Below, in pieces: positions 31,789 through 42,130 of a stretch of DNA of 64,000 bases (positions are counted from its first letter, which is position 1; each line of letters starts with the position of its first letter). Made by a program: the position numbers and the translations under genes. Under the pieces are notes generated by a model that was given only the letters and a program-made list of their open reading frames with translations, was not told the DNA's origin and did no database searches. Origin of the DNA: Diadophis punctatus similis (taxonomy: Eukaryota > Chordata > Lepidosauria > Squamata > Dipsadidae); NCBI GenBank assembly GCA_023053685.1, contig JALIGW010000010.1, positions 10,821,919-10,885,918 of the forward strand. Direction: 5' to 3'.

Positions 31789-32233
31789 ATGGTCAGTGAC
31801 CAGCTCAAAAGGTCTTCCGAAAAGGTATTTGTGGAATCACTTGACTCCTGCCACGGCAGCAAGGGCTTCTCGGTCGATTTGGCCGTAATTTCTGTCGGCG
31901 CTCAAAAGAGTCCTGGAGAAATATGCAATGGGGGCTTCGCGGTCGTCCAGAAGTCTATGGCTCAGTACTGCCCCTACCCCAAAAGGTGATGCATCACAAA
32001 CAAACACTAGTAGTTTGTGGAGAGGCTCTGCAACGGTAGCTTTATTTTTCAGGAAAATGCTGTAAAAGTTTAGTAGCCCTAAAAACACTTGTAGCTTGGT
32101 CTTGTTGGTGGGCACCGAAGCCTCTCTAATGGCCCTAAGTTTGTCTTTAGTGGGGTGCAGCCCAGATCCATTTATCTGGTACCCCAAGAATTCTACTTCT
32201 GAAACCCTTATTTGGCACTTGCTTGCTTTAGCT
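31789..32233 (-). pseudogene. Gypsy C RNase H start and RT connection
   Basis: Frame 31837-32187 reads GLHPTKDKLRAIREASVPTN, FLGLLNFYSIFLKNKATV, then FVCDASPFGVGAVLSHRLL and FSRTLLSADRNYGQIDREAL. Between HKLL and FVCD about 40 residues present in Gypsy A and B are missing, so there is an internal in-frame deletion at about 32010. Confidence 0.75.
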
Positions 32234-32743
32234 CACAGCCCTGTAGCTCTGAATCGCGTAAGCACCGCTCTCAGTCTTTCCCTTAGCTGCTTATTGTCTT
32301 TCACGGTGTTTAGCACATCGTCAAAATATGGGACGACACCTGGCAGCTGGTTTAGTACTCTTTCCATTATTCCTTGAAACAGTCCCGGAGCCACGCTAAC
32401 GCCGAATTGTAGCCTATTACATTTAAAAGCCCCGCGATGGGTAACTATCGTTTGAGCCTCTGCAGTCTCACAATCAACAGGAAGTTGTTGATATGCTTGC
32501 ACGAGGTCTAGCTTTGCAAAAATGGTGTCCGGGCCCAGCGTGTGTAATAAATGGCACATACCCTACAGGCACCGGGTATGCGCTTTGCTGAAGGGCTTTA
32601 TTAATTGTGCATTTATAGTCAGCACATATGCACACAGACCCATCACTTTTTAATATTGGCACTATTGGGGTTTCCCATTTTGCATGATCGACCGGCTCTA
32701 AAATTCCTTGGGCTATTGACCTGTCTAGCTCTTGGTTGATCAT
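32233..32743 (-). pseudogene. Gypsy C reverse transcriptase
   Basis: Frames 32474-32743 and 32233-32559 overlap in different phases. Together they show [35 protein letters not shown] (motif A with Asp intact), QFGVSVAPGLFQGIMERVL and VPYFDDVLNTVKD (YFDD intact). A frameshift near 32560, within the [11 protein letters not shown] region, separates fingers from palm. Confidence 0.8.
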
Positions 32744-32746
32744 TGG

Positions 32747-33300
32747 TTAAAGTGCAAAGGGAACTCTGCAAGGGCTCAATCTTATTGGCTGTATCTTGGG
32801 GTCTAAACTGAAAGAAATAGGGGTGCCCACGTACTTGCCCAGCTTTGGGTCGAATGCATCCTGGAATTCCTGCAGCAGGTCATTGCAGCCATCAGTAACT
32901 GTTGCATTGATTGTTTCCTCATCTTGGGTCACCTTCATTCGTAGTGCTTGGAACCAGTCGAGACCCAGCAAACTGGGAATGTGGTCGCGTGCAATTGTCA
33001 GCGGCAGGCTTGCTTCTTGGTCGTCGCATTTCACTGTTACTTGTATGATTCCCAGCACCAAGATACGATTTCCTTGGCAATCAGAAATTCATGCTGGCTG
33101 TGTTCTTAGCTGCCCTGGGGTGAGGTTAGGCATGGCATGCATTGCGTTTTCCCAGGACATAATGGTGATAGATGCGCCCGTATCTATCTGCATGTCACAG
33201 GGGGAACCTTCCATGAGCACAGTAATATGGATTCTTGGACTGTCCAGCTCGCCCGCTTGGTTCACCATGATGAAGTTTACCCCTGGTTGTTGTGCATAGT
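32747..33300 (-). pseudogene. Gypsy C protease and Pol linker
   Basis: Frame 32747-33061 carries LPLTIARDHIPSLLGLDWFQ and LLQEFQDAFDPKLGKYVGTP. The preceding protease, including the active-site region near 33170, is in another frame. The order matches Gypsy A and B. Confidence 0.7.
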
Positions 33301-33341
33301 TGTTGGCTCGTCGATGTTGACCTGTCTCGTCTCGCCTCAGC

Positions 33342-34256
33342 TCACTCGGGTAGTAGTTTCTCGGCTCGCTTAGGTCTCTCTCGTCTCACCTCGTCTCGCT
33401 GGTGCCTCTGGAAGGGAAATGCGGTGCCTTGCAGACTCAAGTGATGTGGCCGAATTTCCCACACCTCCGGCATACAGCATCGCGAAACTGCCATGACGCT
33501 CGGGGGGTACTCCCCCCCACAGCTGTAGCACGGCATTACCCCGGGTCTTCGTGCTTCAGTTCTCTGCTCAGTTCGGAATATTTCTTCCTCCTTTTCTCCG
33601 TGTTCTGGCAGCTCAGCATTAGGCTCACTTTGTATTTCGTGCACTTCAGCAATTGTTTTACTAAAGGCTGGAGTGCCCTTTCGGCGTCAGGCGTCGGCAG
33701 CCTTGCTTGAACTCTCAGCCACCCTGGCCTCATCTAATGCCGCTTTCAGAGTCAGGTCCACCTTGGATAGTAACTTCTTTTGTAGATTAATGTCTCTAAC
33801 CCCTCGAACAAATTGACCTAATAGCGCATCCTCCAAAAAGGCATTGAATTGGCAGTGAGTTGCCGCTCGCCTTAACGCCATCTCGAAATCATATATATTT
33901 TCCCCTTCTCATTGCACTCTTTCACTGAATTCATACCGGCTGACCACCTTTGAAGGAGCCAGGTCAAAATGCTTCTGTAGGCATTCTTTCAGCGGTCCCC
34001 AGGCAATTGTGCTGGTAGTGTCAGGTTTTGATAAAGATACGGCAGCCTTGAAAATCTTTGGCCCGCAGTGGCTCAAAAACATCGGTCTCTTTCGATTATC
34101 ACAGATATCCATAAAATTGTTGGCTTCCAGAAAACAATCAAATCTAGCCATATAGTTTTCCCAATTTTCTTCTGCTGGATTAAAAGGAGTCGGCGGATGG
34201 AAGGACGACATAGCTGCTTCATTTTGTGGCTCTTTGTTCAGATTCAAATTTGGCAC
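33342..34256 (-). pseudogene. Gypsy C Gag
   Basis: Frame 33909-34256 (MPNLNLNKEPQNEAAMSSFH, then PPTPFNPAEENWENYMARFD, FLSHCGPKIFKAAV, DLAPSKVVSRYEFSERVQ) gives the capsid N-terminus. Frame 33687-33881 continues with AFLEDALLGQFVRGVRDINLQ. Frame 33342-33644 covers the nucleocapsid region, where the zinc knuckle is largely out of frame. At least two frameshifts are present. Confidence 0.75.
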
Positions 34257-34323
34257 CTCATGGTCCGATGCTTCCTTCCAGCCAGTCTGGATTGCTTTGT
34301 CTTGTTCCTAATTGCTCTTCAGC

Positions 34324-34341
34324 ATCCCACCTTCATCGCCA
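34324..34341 (-). promoter_or_regulatory. Gypsy C primer-binding site
   Basis: The minus strand reads TGGCGATGAAGGTGGGAT, one base from the 5' LTR. It is the Gypsy A site with a C-to-T change at a CpG. Confidence 0.65.
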
Positions 34342-34342
34342 A

Positions 34343-34548
34343 TGTTGAATTCAGGTACTGAAGAGGCAGGAGGGAGGCTTAGTGACTTCAGCTCTTTATT
34401 AGTTACAGTGAGCAAACATCAGCAAGGACCTAGAGTGAGGCTGGGGTTTAAATAGGGAGCCCTACTGGCAAGGAGCCAATCAGAATTTACCTGCTCCACT
34501 TCCCAGATGGACTGGAGTGAAAACTTCCCAGCTTCTTAGGACACAACA
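34343..34548 (-). repeat. Gypsy C 5' LTR
   Basis: It is the partner of 26661-26866, with the ATGGT duplication at its outer end. Confidence 0.93.
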
Positions 34549-35350
34549 ATGGTGAATTTTAGTATGACATGGTCACTCTCACCCAACGTTCCTGCAGTTT
34601 TGACTCCTTCTATCACTTCTTCTCTGTTTGTGAGTATTAGATCCAGTATAGCTGTTCCTCTAGTTCCCTCCTCCACTTTTTGGACAACGGAGTTGTCAGC
34701 AAGGCTGGTTAGGAATCTGTTTGATATCACACTTGGTGCAGAGCTAGTTTTCCAGTTGATGTCTGGACAATTGACGTCTCCCATTATTACTGCATTGTGT
34801 TTCCTTCATATGTTTGTTACCTGGTTGTTAAAAAGGTGGTCCGTTGTTTCTGTTTGATTTGGTGGCCTATAGTATACTCCTATTGTTATGTCATTCTTTT
34901 TTTCTTTTATGTTGACCCATATGCATTCTAAGGGGTTTTCTTCTTTGGTTACATGTAGCTCTGTAGCATAGTGGTTCTTTATGTACATTGCAACTCCACC
35001 TCCTTTTTTGTGTGATCTGATTTTTTTTGAAGAGTTTGTATCCTTTTATCTGTATGTTCCAATCGTGTGTTTCATCCCACCAAGTTTCTGTTATTCCAAC
35101 TATGTCATGGTTTCCTTCATGCATTAATATTTCCAGTTCACCCTGTGTATTCCCCAGGCTTTGTGCACTTGTGTAGAGGCATTTGAGATCTTTGTGCCTG
35201 ATTCTGGGTGTGCTTTCTGCGTCTCCTGTTTGTTGTTTGAGTTTGTCTTCCTTCCCATCCCTTTTTAATTTGTTATTTTCATTGTTTACTGAAGGTCCTT
35301 GTTTGGAATTAGGTCCTGGGGATCTTGTAGATTGGTCACCCTCCCCGTTC
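34549..35350 (-). pseudogene. CR1 ORF2 endonuclease
   Basis: Minus frames 34891-35508, 34806-34988 and 34536-34784 together read as an AP endonuclease: LKCLYTSAQSLGNTQGELEI, DIVGITETWWDETHDW (catalytic Glu), IGVYYRPPNQ, MGDVNCPDINWKTS (usually GDFN; here D-V-N), AILDLILTNREE and LGESDHVILKFTI (Asp-His pair). Two frameshifts break it. The enzyme would nick the target to prime reverse transcription. The end at 34549 joins 26660 across Gypsy C. Confidence 0.85.
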
Positions 35351-35354
35351 GGTT

Positions 35355-35549
35355 TTAGTTTAAAGCCCTCCTGATAAGATGAGCCAGCCGTTTTCCAAAG
35401 ACATTTTCCCCAGTGTTTGTGAGATGTAACCCGTCTCTTGCCAAAAGCCCATCTTGGAGGAAGTGCATTCCATGGTCTAGGTATCTGAAGTTTTTTTGGC
35501 AACACCAACCCTTTAGCCAGTGGTTCACTTCAAGAATTCTTTGCTCTCT
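35355..35549 (-). pseudogene. CR1 ORF1 esterase domain, C-terminal part
   Basis: The frame reads REQRILEVNHWLKGWCCQKN, then FLQDGLLARDGLHLTNTGEN. DGLHL holds the catalytic Asp-x-x-His of an SGNH esterase, which CR1 ORF1 proteins are known to carry. Residues beyond 35549 in the same frame derive from retroposon D. The N-terminal part of the esterase (GDS and GTND blocks) lies at 51.43-51.75 kb, so one domain is split by 15.9 kb. Confidence 0.82.
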
Positions 35550-35551
35550 AG

Positions 35552-35650
35552 GAGAGGGGTGTGGCCAAGTGCTGCGGCTACATGGAGTTCCCCTCGTTCT
35601 GCAGGGGAACCCCGATAGCCGTGTCACCTGGTTCAAACAGAACCAGGTCA
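35552..35650 (+). promoter_or_regulatory. Possible Pol III-type boxes at the head of retroposon D
   Basis: Near the 5' end, TGGCCAAGTGCTG resembles an A box and CTGGTTCAAACAG, about 65 bp downstream, resembles a B box (GGTTCRANNC). This would suit a tRNA-derived head, but the rest of the segment does not fold obviously as a tRNA. Confidence 0.3.
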
Positions 35651-36955
35651 GAACCACCTTGGAGGGACGGGGAAGAAGTGGGATACCGCTGGCAATCTGG
35701 AAGAGGGCTGCAAACCCCCCAGAGAGCTGGTATAGAGCCCACGACTGGCGGCATTGGAAAACAACTTATCATCCAAGCCGCGGCGGCCACAAACAGACTG
35801 ATTGATTTATCTGAAGCTTGGAAGTCATCTGGAAAGGAAAGGTAACTTAAGCGAAGGGCTGGAGGAAAAGAAGAAAAATAGAAACTTAATTACTGAGGGT
35901 TTTTTTGCTGGAGGAAAAACTGGGACTTTTTTTCTTTAAGCTTAAAAGGGGAACAAAGCATGGAAAAGATTATGAAAGCGGCTTATTGGCAAGCAGAAAA
36001 TTTTAGAGAGACAACTTAGAAGGCGGGAATTAAAACCCACGCTTTGAAAATTTTGAGAACTTTGAGTTAACTATGAATCAAGAAATTAATGGACTTAAGA
36101 GATATTGACTTATACTGATTTAAAATATATAAAGATATTGAATAGAAGGAAAAGATCTATGAAATTAAACAAGTGTGCCAACTGCTGGTTGGAGGATTTA
36201 TCTTAACTGTTCACCAGTGGTTATTTACACAGCTGCTGACCTTGAATTGAGAGCTTATCCTGGACACTATAAAGTAATGGCTATTTTGTTTTTATTCATT
36301 ATAAAAAAAGAGCCTCCATCTGCTGGCTGATTGAACTTTGATTGAACTTAGAAGGCTAAACTTGTAGTAGGCAGTTGGATAGACATTCTTAGACAGCTGG
36401 ATTTATTATAAAGGTTTATGAATTATGACATTGGTGATATGGAGATGAGTGAATTTGAGGAGTTTGCAGCCTTTTTAAAAGACTATTGTCAAGACCTAAG
36501 GAGAGACTTTGTGGAGTTTGAAGATGGAATCAAGAAGCAAACACAGAAAACATATAAAGAGACTACTAATAAAGATAATACAGTATTTTTGGAGTATAAG
36601 ACGCACCTTTTTACCCCCCAAAAGAGGGTGAAAACTTGGGTGTGTCTTATACACCGAATGTAGCCCCACCCACCCACCCACCCACCCACACCCACCCTTT
36701 GGCCTCTGTCTTCCAGCAATTTACCTGCTTGCAGCAAAGAGGGAAGAGCCTGTAAAGCCAAGCAAGTCAGTAGCAGCTTCCCGACCTACAGCTGATTTGC
36801 CACATGCTAAAATGAAACTGAAACTGATTTGCAAAGAGGCAAATAGCTGGGAGAGACACACAGATTTTTATTTTCTACTGAACTGGATGGAAGGGGGTAA
36901 GTGAATAACTATAAATGTCTGTAGAATGTTCAAATTATTAGACTTATTTTTTAAA

Positions 36956-37027
36956 GACTGCTTTATTATTTGCTTTGCTGACTGCTTTATTATTTGCTTT
37001 GCTGACTGCTTTATTATTTGCTTTGCT
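36956..37027. repeat. 24-bp minisatellite, three copies
   Basis: The unit GACTGCTTTATTATTTGCTT plus TGCT is repeated three times without change. Confidence 0.93.
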
Positions 37028-37092
37028 GGCTGTGGAATTCTGGGAGTTGAAGTCCACAAGTCTTAAAGTTGCCAAGATTGGAGACCCCTGTT
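37028..37092. repeat. Dispersed AACTCCCAGAATTCC-type repeat end
   Basis: GGAATTCTGGGAGTTGAAGT, then CCACAAGTC, then TTGGAGACCCCTG. This is the end of a CAGGGGTCTCC-type hAT element, and its core word also forms the 52-bp array at 17.8 kb. Confidence 0.55.
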
Positions 37093-37439
37093 CTAGACAA
37101 CTTAACAAAATAAAGAAGCTTTTTAAAATAAATGCTTGCTCTGAAGAGGCCCAGTGCTATTGTATCTTCTTTTAAATAATAGAGAATAATGTATACTTCC
37201 AGAAATTGTAATTAATTTTAACAGCTCTGTACAAGTATAGTCTGAAATGTAATAGTGTCCTGTTCAGTATTAGAGTTAAATCCTGACTTACCTTGGAGTA
37301 GATCTATTTAAATAATTGGGAGGAGTTAGTGTGACTACATTTAAGAAAACTTTCTGGCATAATGTACATTTCTCCAATTCTTTGCTATTTCTATGGGTCA
37401 GGCACACATGCACAGAAATACACAGCAAACAGTGTATAT

Positions 37440-37471
37440 CATCTGTTTGCTGTTTGCTGTTTGCTGTTTGG
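37440..37471. repeat. Heptanucleotide (TTTGCTG) array
   Basis: About four direct copies of GTTTGCT lie near the right end of the D MITE. Confidence 0.85.
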
Positions 37472-38012
37472 CAAATTGCTTGGAGGCAGAGGCCTTTTTT
37501 CCTTGTTTTCCTCCCCCAAAACTAAGGTGCGTCTTATACTCAGGTGCGTCTTATACTCCGAAAAATATGGTAATACACAGAAAGCACTGGATAACAATGA
37601 GATTCCTATTAAGGATAACAATAAGGATAATAACAAGGACTTTGAAAATATGATGACAGAAAACATAAAGCAAAGACAAGAAGACATAGAGAATTATACA
37701 GATAAAAAGAAAGAAGATTTTGAAGATGGACAGATAAATGGTTATTTTATATATCATGATGATTACACTGGGATAAACATTGATAAGGGAAAAATAGGGC
37801 ATGGGCAGAGGTATTGGATTTGGCAAATTAAAAAGGAAGAAAGAAATAGAGGGGAGGGATTAGGAAGAACAGGAAGAGAAATCAGACAAATAATATATAT
37901 AAAGAGGAGGAAAGGAGGAAAGAAGAAGGAAAGAAATTGGCGGTACAAAATGACAAGAAAGAAATTGGGGAAGTTTAGAAAAAGAGAATGGAAATTCAAA
38001 GAAAAAGGCTGA

Positions 38013-38858
38013 TTGAGAGTTGATTATTAAAAAGCAAATATAATTACTAATAAAAATTTTAAGATTGTTAAATATTTACATGTATTATTAGTGAAAAGAA
38101 GATAAGTAGAATGAATGAAATGTACTAATGTGTTATAATTTGATATAAATCTGATTTGATGGATGAATTTTAAAATTTGTAAATGTGGTATTAGAAGGAA
38201 GAGTTAATATAAGGAAAGTAAATGAAGTTGTATAAATTTATGCAACTTGAATCTTATTATTACTATTTTTCTTTCTCTCTTATTTCTTTAAACATACTAA
38301 TTAATTAATATGGACAATGAATATGCTTGCTAGTTAAATAATTGGATTTTAAATATTTAAATATAACTATTAATAAAATTACAGTGAATATGTATCTGTA
38401 CCACCTGTGAGAAGATAAATTATAATGTAAAATGAATGAAATGATTGAACGTGAAGAATTTTGAAATTTGAATTTGATAGGTATCTTCTTCCTTATCTGA
38501 TAGGTTGTTAATTTGAAATATATTGTAATTATAAGTAATTGTGGGATTTTTAGTAGATAAGGATTTTTTATCATGTGAATAGGAGTAAGGTGGAAAGGAA
38601 AAAAAGAATGATAAACAATACAATAAGGATAAAAAAGAAGCACTACGGACTAGATTTAAGAAGCTAGAGACACTAGAGTTAGCAGATGAATTAAACAATA
38701 GCGATAAATTTATTTTGAAGATAATTTGGGTATCCGGATGACAAAACTAGAAAGGAGGCAGAAAGAGTTAAATAATATATATGGAAGGTTAAGATATAAT
38801 AGAATGGATGTGTGATATTTTTTTTTTAAATGTATTTAAAAGATGATATATGCTTTTT
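38013..38858 (+). other. Retroposon D 3' region, AT-rich, no ORF
   Basis: Non-coding AT-rich DNA between the D ORF and the L1-a insertion. Bases 38842-38858 (GATGATATATGCTTTTT) are the L1-a target, and the sequence resumes at 51350. Confidence 0.6.
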
Positions 38859-39040
38859 CTTAAAAAATAATCTTTATTCGGTTTTTTGTTAAAAATACAG
38901 AAAAAAAGAGAACTAACGTACACAACAAACAAGACAGAACACAAACACAAAATAGAACAGAGATTACATACAGACATAGAATACTTATTCATTTTAACAG
39001 CTTTTTCGAAATCTTACTATATCCATTTTTATGTTACCTT

Positions 39041-39180
39041 TTTTTATTCAAAAAGTTTTATTAGTACAAAGTACAAACATTTTTCTCTTTTCTCCCCCCC
39101 CTTCCCCCCAATCCCTCCCCACCCCCCTTACCCTCCCCCCTCACCCGCCCACCCACCCACCCGACTTCCCAGAAAAAGCA
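39041..39180 (-). promoter_or_regulatory. L1-b 3' UTR terminus with G-rich polypurine tract
   Basis: The minus strand ends in a G-run-rich tract (39073-39165), then ACTAATAAAACTTTTTGAAT and A residues. It is almost identical to L1-c and L1-d. Confidence 0.8.
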
Positions 39181-39311
39181 CAAGGTATAGTATTCAATAA
39201 ACATAAAACTAAAATATGGTAACAAATTATTAATTTCAAACTTTTTCTAGTTCTTTAACTCCTTGTTATTCAAAACCTTTTAAACATAATCTAAAAATTA
39301 GACATTTATCA

Positions 39312-40564
39312 TTAATAAACTATTTGAGTCTTCTTGATCTTATACTTTTTTTGAATATAATCAGTCCATCTACTCCATTCCAATATATATCTTTCATTTG
39401 AATGATCCTTAAGATATGATGAAATTTTAGCCATTTCAGCCAAATGTGCAACTTTTAATGTCCATTCTTCAATAGTAGGTGTATCTTCTTTCTTCCAATA
39501 CTGTGCCACCAGTAACCTGACAGCTGTTATTAAATTCAAAACCAATTTAGTCTCTATTACAGTACAGTCCGTAATTATTCCTAATAGAAAAAACTGTGGT
39601 GTAAACTTTATCTTTTTCTTTAAGATATTTTGAATAATCCACCATATTTTTATCCAAAAAGCCTTAATTTTTTTACATGTCCACCATATATGAAAATATG
39701 TAGCATCATCACATTCACATCTCCAACATTTAGGTTGTAAATTTGGATACATACAAGCTAGTTTTTTTTTAATCTAAATGCCATCTGTAAAGCATTTTAT
39801 AAAAAATCTCTCTTAAATTTTGAGCTTGTGTAAATTTTACATTTGTGATGCATATCTTTTCCCAAGTTTCCATCATTATAGGTTCTCCTATATTTTGAGC
39901 CCATTTTATCATACAATCCTTGACTAGCTCTGTTTCTGAATCTAATTCCACTAACACATTATACAATCTTTTTATATGCATTGGACCTTTATCTTTTATA
40001 TGTATTATCAAATTATCATCATGCTTCAAAATACTAATTTTTTATCTTCTCTCCATTTGGCCTGTAATTGCCCATATTGAAACCAAGTTCTAATTATTCC
40101 TTCTTCTCTTAATTGCTCCATTGACTTTAATTGTAATATAATTCCTTCTTCATAAAGAAGTTCTTTATATTCAATCTTATCTTGCTTTTGCTCAAAATTT
40201 ATTTTTTCTATCGCGTGTCTGGGTACTGTCCATATAGGTAATTTATCATTTAATTTACATTGATACTTTTCCAGACATGCAATAGGGCATTTCTTAATAT
40301 ATGACTCTTGAAAGCTTTATCTACTTTTTAATCATACACTAAATAAGCATGCCACCCATAAATCAAACCATATCCTTCAATATTTAATATCCTATCCTCT
40401 GTCAAATTAATCCAATCAGTAATTGCTGAGAGGGCAGCTGCTTCATAATACAATCTTAAATTAGGCATTTTGAGACCTCCTCTTTCTTGTGTATCTTGCA
40501 TTATCTTCTGGTTTATTCTCGGCTTCTTCCCTGCCAAATAAATTTGTTTATACCCTTCTGCCAT
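39312..40564 (-). pseudogene. L1-b ORF2 C-terminal domain
   Basis: Frames 40328-40564, 39769-40029 and 39312-39752 cover the region after RT: LYYEAAALSAITDWINLTED, then LREIFYKMLYRWHLD, then the cysteine-rich C-terminus KCWRCECDDATYFHIWWTCK (CX2C...HxxxxC). This zinc-knuckle-like end helps RNA binding in L1 ORF2 proteins. At least three frame changes are present. Confidence 0.78.
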
Positions 40565-41554
40565 TGCTTCAGATTTTCATCTTTTTTAAGTATAGGTATC
40601 ATTTGAAAAATAAATAAAAACCTTGGTAGAACATTCATTTTAACTACAGCTATCCTACCCAGCAAAGACAATTGTAATTTTTTCCAATTTTCCATATATT
40701 TCTGTATTTTTTTGCCATAGTGGTTCATAATTATGTTGATATAATTTCGTATTTGTAGACATAATATAAACCCCTAAATATTTAATCTTCTTAACTATCT
40801 CAAAACCTGTTACTTTTTCTATTTCTTCTTCTTGGCTTCTTGTCATGTTTTTAGCTATTATTTTTGTTTTATCTATATTTATTTTAAAACCAGATACTTG
40901 TCCATATGAATTAATTATGTCTGTCAAAGCTATAATAGATTGTAATGGTTGGGTTAAGGTAACAACCAGGTCATCTGCAAATGCTCGCACCTTATATTCA
41001 TCCTGTCTAATTTTTATTCCTTTTATTGTATCAAACTCCCTTACTTTGCTAAGTAAAATTTCCAAAGTCAAAATAAACAATAAAGGGGACAAAGGACAGC
41101 CTTGTCTTGTTCCCTTTTCTATATCAAAAATGTCTGTTAAGCCACCATTAATTATTATTTGCCCTGTTTGTTTTTGATATATCGCCCTAATAGATTGTAT
41201 AAAGTAATCTCCAAGTTGCATTTTTTCAATTAAATTTAATAAAAATTGCCAATTCAATCTATCAAAAGCTTTCTCAGCATCCAAAAACACTAATACTGCG
41301 GGTACCTGGTTGTTCCTTCCCAAATACTCTAGTAAATTAACAATTTGTCTTACATTAGTCTTCATTTGTCTACCAATTAAAAACCCAGTTTGATCATGGT
41401 GAATCATTTGCTGCATAGCTATCATTAGTCTATTTGCTAAAATTTTAGCAAAAATTTTATAATCTATGTTTAAAAGTGAAATCAGCCTGTAATTTTTAGG
41501 ATCTATGGATCTTGACCCTCTTTTGGGATCAAAGAAATAAAAGCTGTCTTCCAA
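40513..41554 (-). pseudogene. L1-b ORF2 reverse transcriptase
   Basis: Frame 40655-41554 (299 residues) shows the palm clearly: NYRLISLLNIDYKIFAKILA, HDQTGFLIGRQMKTNVRQIV, VFLDAEKAFDRLNWQFLL (first Asp), GTRQGCPLSPLLFILTLE, VRAFADDLVVTL (FADD active site) and FKINIDKTKIIAKN. Thumb sequence continues in frame 40513-40728. The active-site residues are intact, but frames before and after are broken, so a functional ORF2p is not expected. Confidence 0.88.
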
Positions 41555-42130
41555 GTTGGAGGAACCTTACCTCCCTGTTGTATATTGTTGAATAATTCCT
41601 TCAGCAGTTCAACCATTTCTTCCTGCAGTTTTTTTATAATGGACAGCTGTTAGGCCATCTGTCCCTGGTGCTTTACCCTATTTCAACTGTTTAATTGCAA
41701 ACAAAATTTCCTCTGCAGTTATCAATTGATTTAGAGTATCCCTCTGCTCCTTAGAAATTATATAAATATTCTGTTTTTGCAAATAATCGTCTATGTCCTC
41801 TTCTTTAACTTTACCACCAGTGTACAATCCTGAATAAAACTCTAAAAAGGATTTTTTAATAAGTTCTTGTTCAAAAACTTCTTTATCCTTATATTTTATT
41901 CTTTCAATAATCCTTGATTTCTGCTTCTTCCTTAACATATACGCTAACCATCTACCTGGTTTATTAGCGTTACAAAAAGTGTTATGTTTGGCATATTGTA
42001 AATTAGTTGCCTCCTGATCTGCTATTAACATATTAAATTGGCCTTTTAATAAGTTAATTGTCTCCTTAATTTTCTTATCTGTTGGATTAGAAATTAAAGC
42101 CCGCTCTTGTCTCTTAATCTCTTCTTCCAA
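41555..42130 (-). pseudogene. L1-b ORF2 linker between endonuclease and RT
   Basis: Frame 41678-42130 reads LLKGQFNMLIADQEATNLQY, NKPGRWLAYMLRKKQKSRII, FLEFYSGLYTGGKVKEEDID and TAEEILFAIKQLK, the Z-like linker of L1 ORF2. It overlaps the endonuclease frame by 37 bp in a different phase. A stop near 41675 ends it before the RT. Confidence 0.8.

Larger units (their letters stand above)
26661..34548 (-). mobile_element. Gypsy LTR retrotransposon C (Mag-like), interrupted by L1
   Basis: Two 206-bp LTRs (26661-26866 and 34343-34548; about nine differences) bracket Gag, protease, RT, RNase H and integrase in minus orientation. A perfect ATGGT duplication lies at 26656-26660 and 34549-34553, and CR1 sequence continues on both sides. 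An L1 derivative (27862-31167) splits the integrase gene. The intact element would be about 4.6 kb. All frames are broken. Confidence 0.93.
36582..37568. mobile_element. hAT-like MITE inside retroposon D ORF
   Basis: The ends AGTATTTTTGGAGTATAAGA and the complement of ATATTTTTCGGAGTATAAGA (each followed by CGCACC) match those of the insert in retroposon E. The flanking 8-mers GATAATAC (36574-36581) and GGTAATAC (37569-37576) agree at seven of eight positions, as expected for hAT. It contains a CACC run (36665-36700), a 24-bp minisatellite and a TTTGCTG array. Confidence 0.82.
36418..38012 (+). pseudogene. Uncharacterised ORF of retroposon D, split by a MITE
   Basis: The ORF starts MNYDIGDMEMSEFEEFAAFL (36418), giving an acidic helix-prone segment up to TTNKDN at about 36580. 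There the hAT-like MITE intervenes, and the frame resumes near 37577 as NTQKALDNNEIPIKDNNKDN. It continues through DDYTGINIDKG and ends in a basic tail (IIYIKRRKGGKKKERNWRYK). Removing the MITE and one 8-bp duplication leaves roughly 190-200 codons. Retroposon E carries a diverged copy at 24587-25025. I know no family for it. Confidence 0.45.

Noticed and set aside
36868..37059. Short frame with repeated IIKQSAKQ
   Set aside because: It is a by-product of the 24-bp minisatellite.
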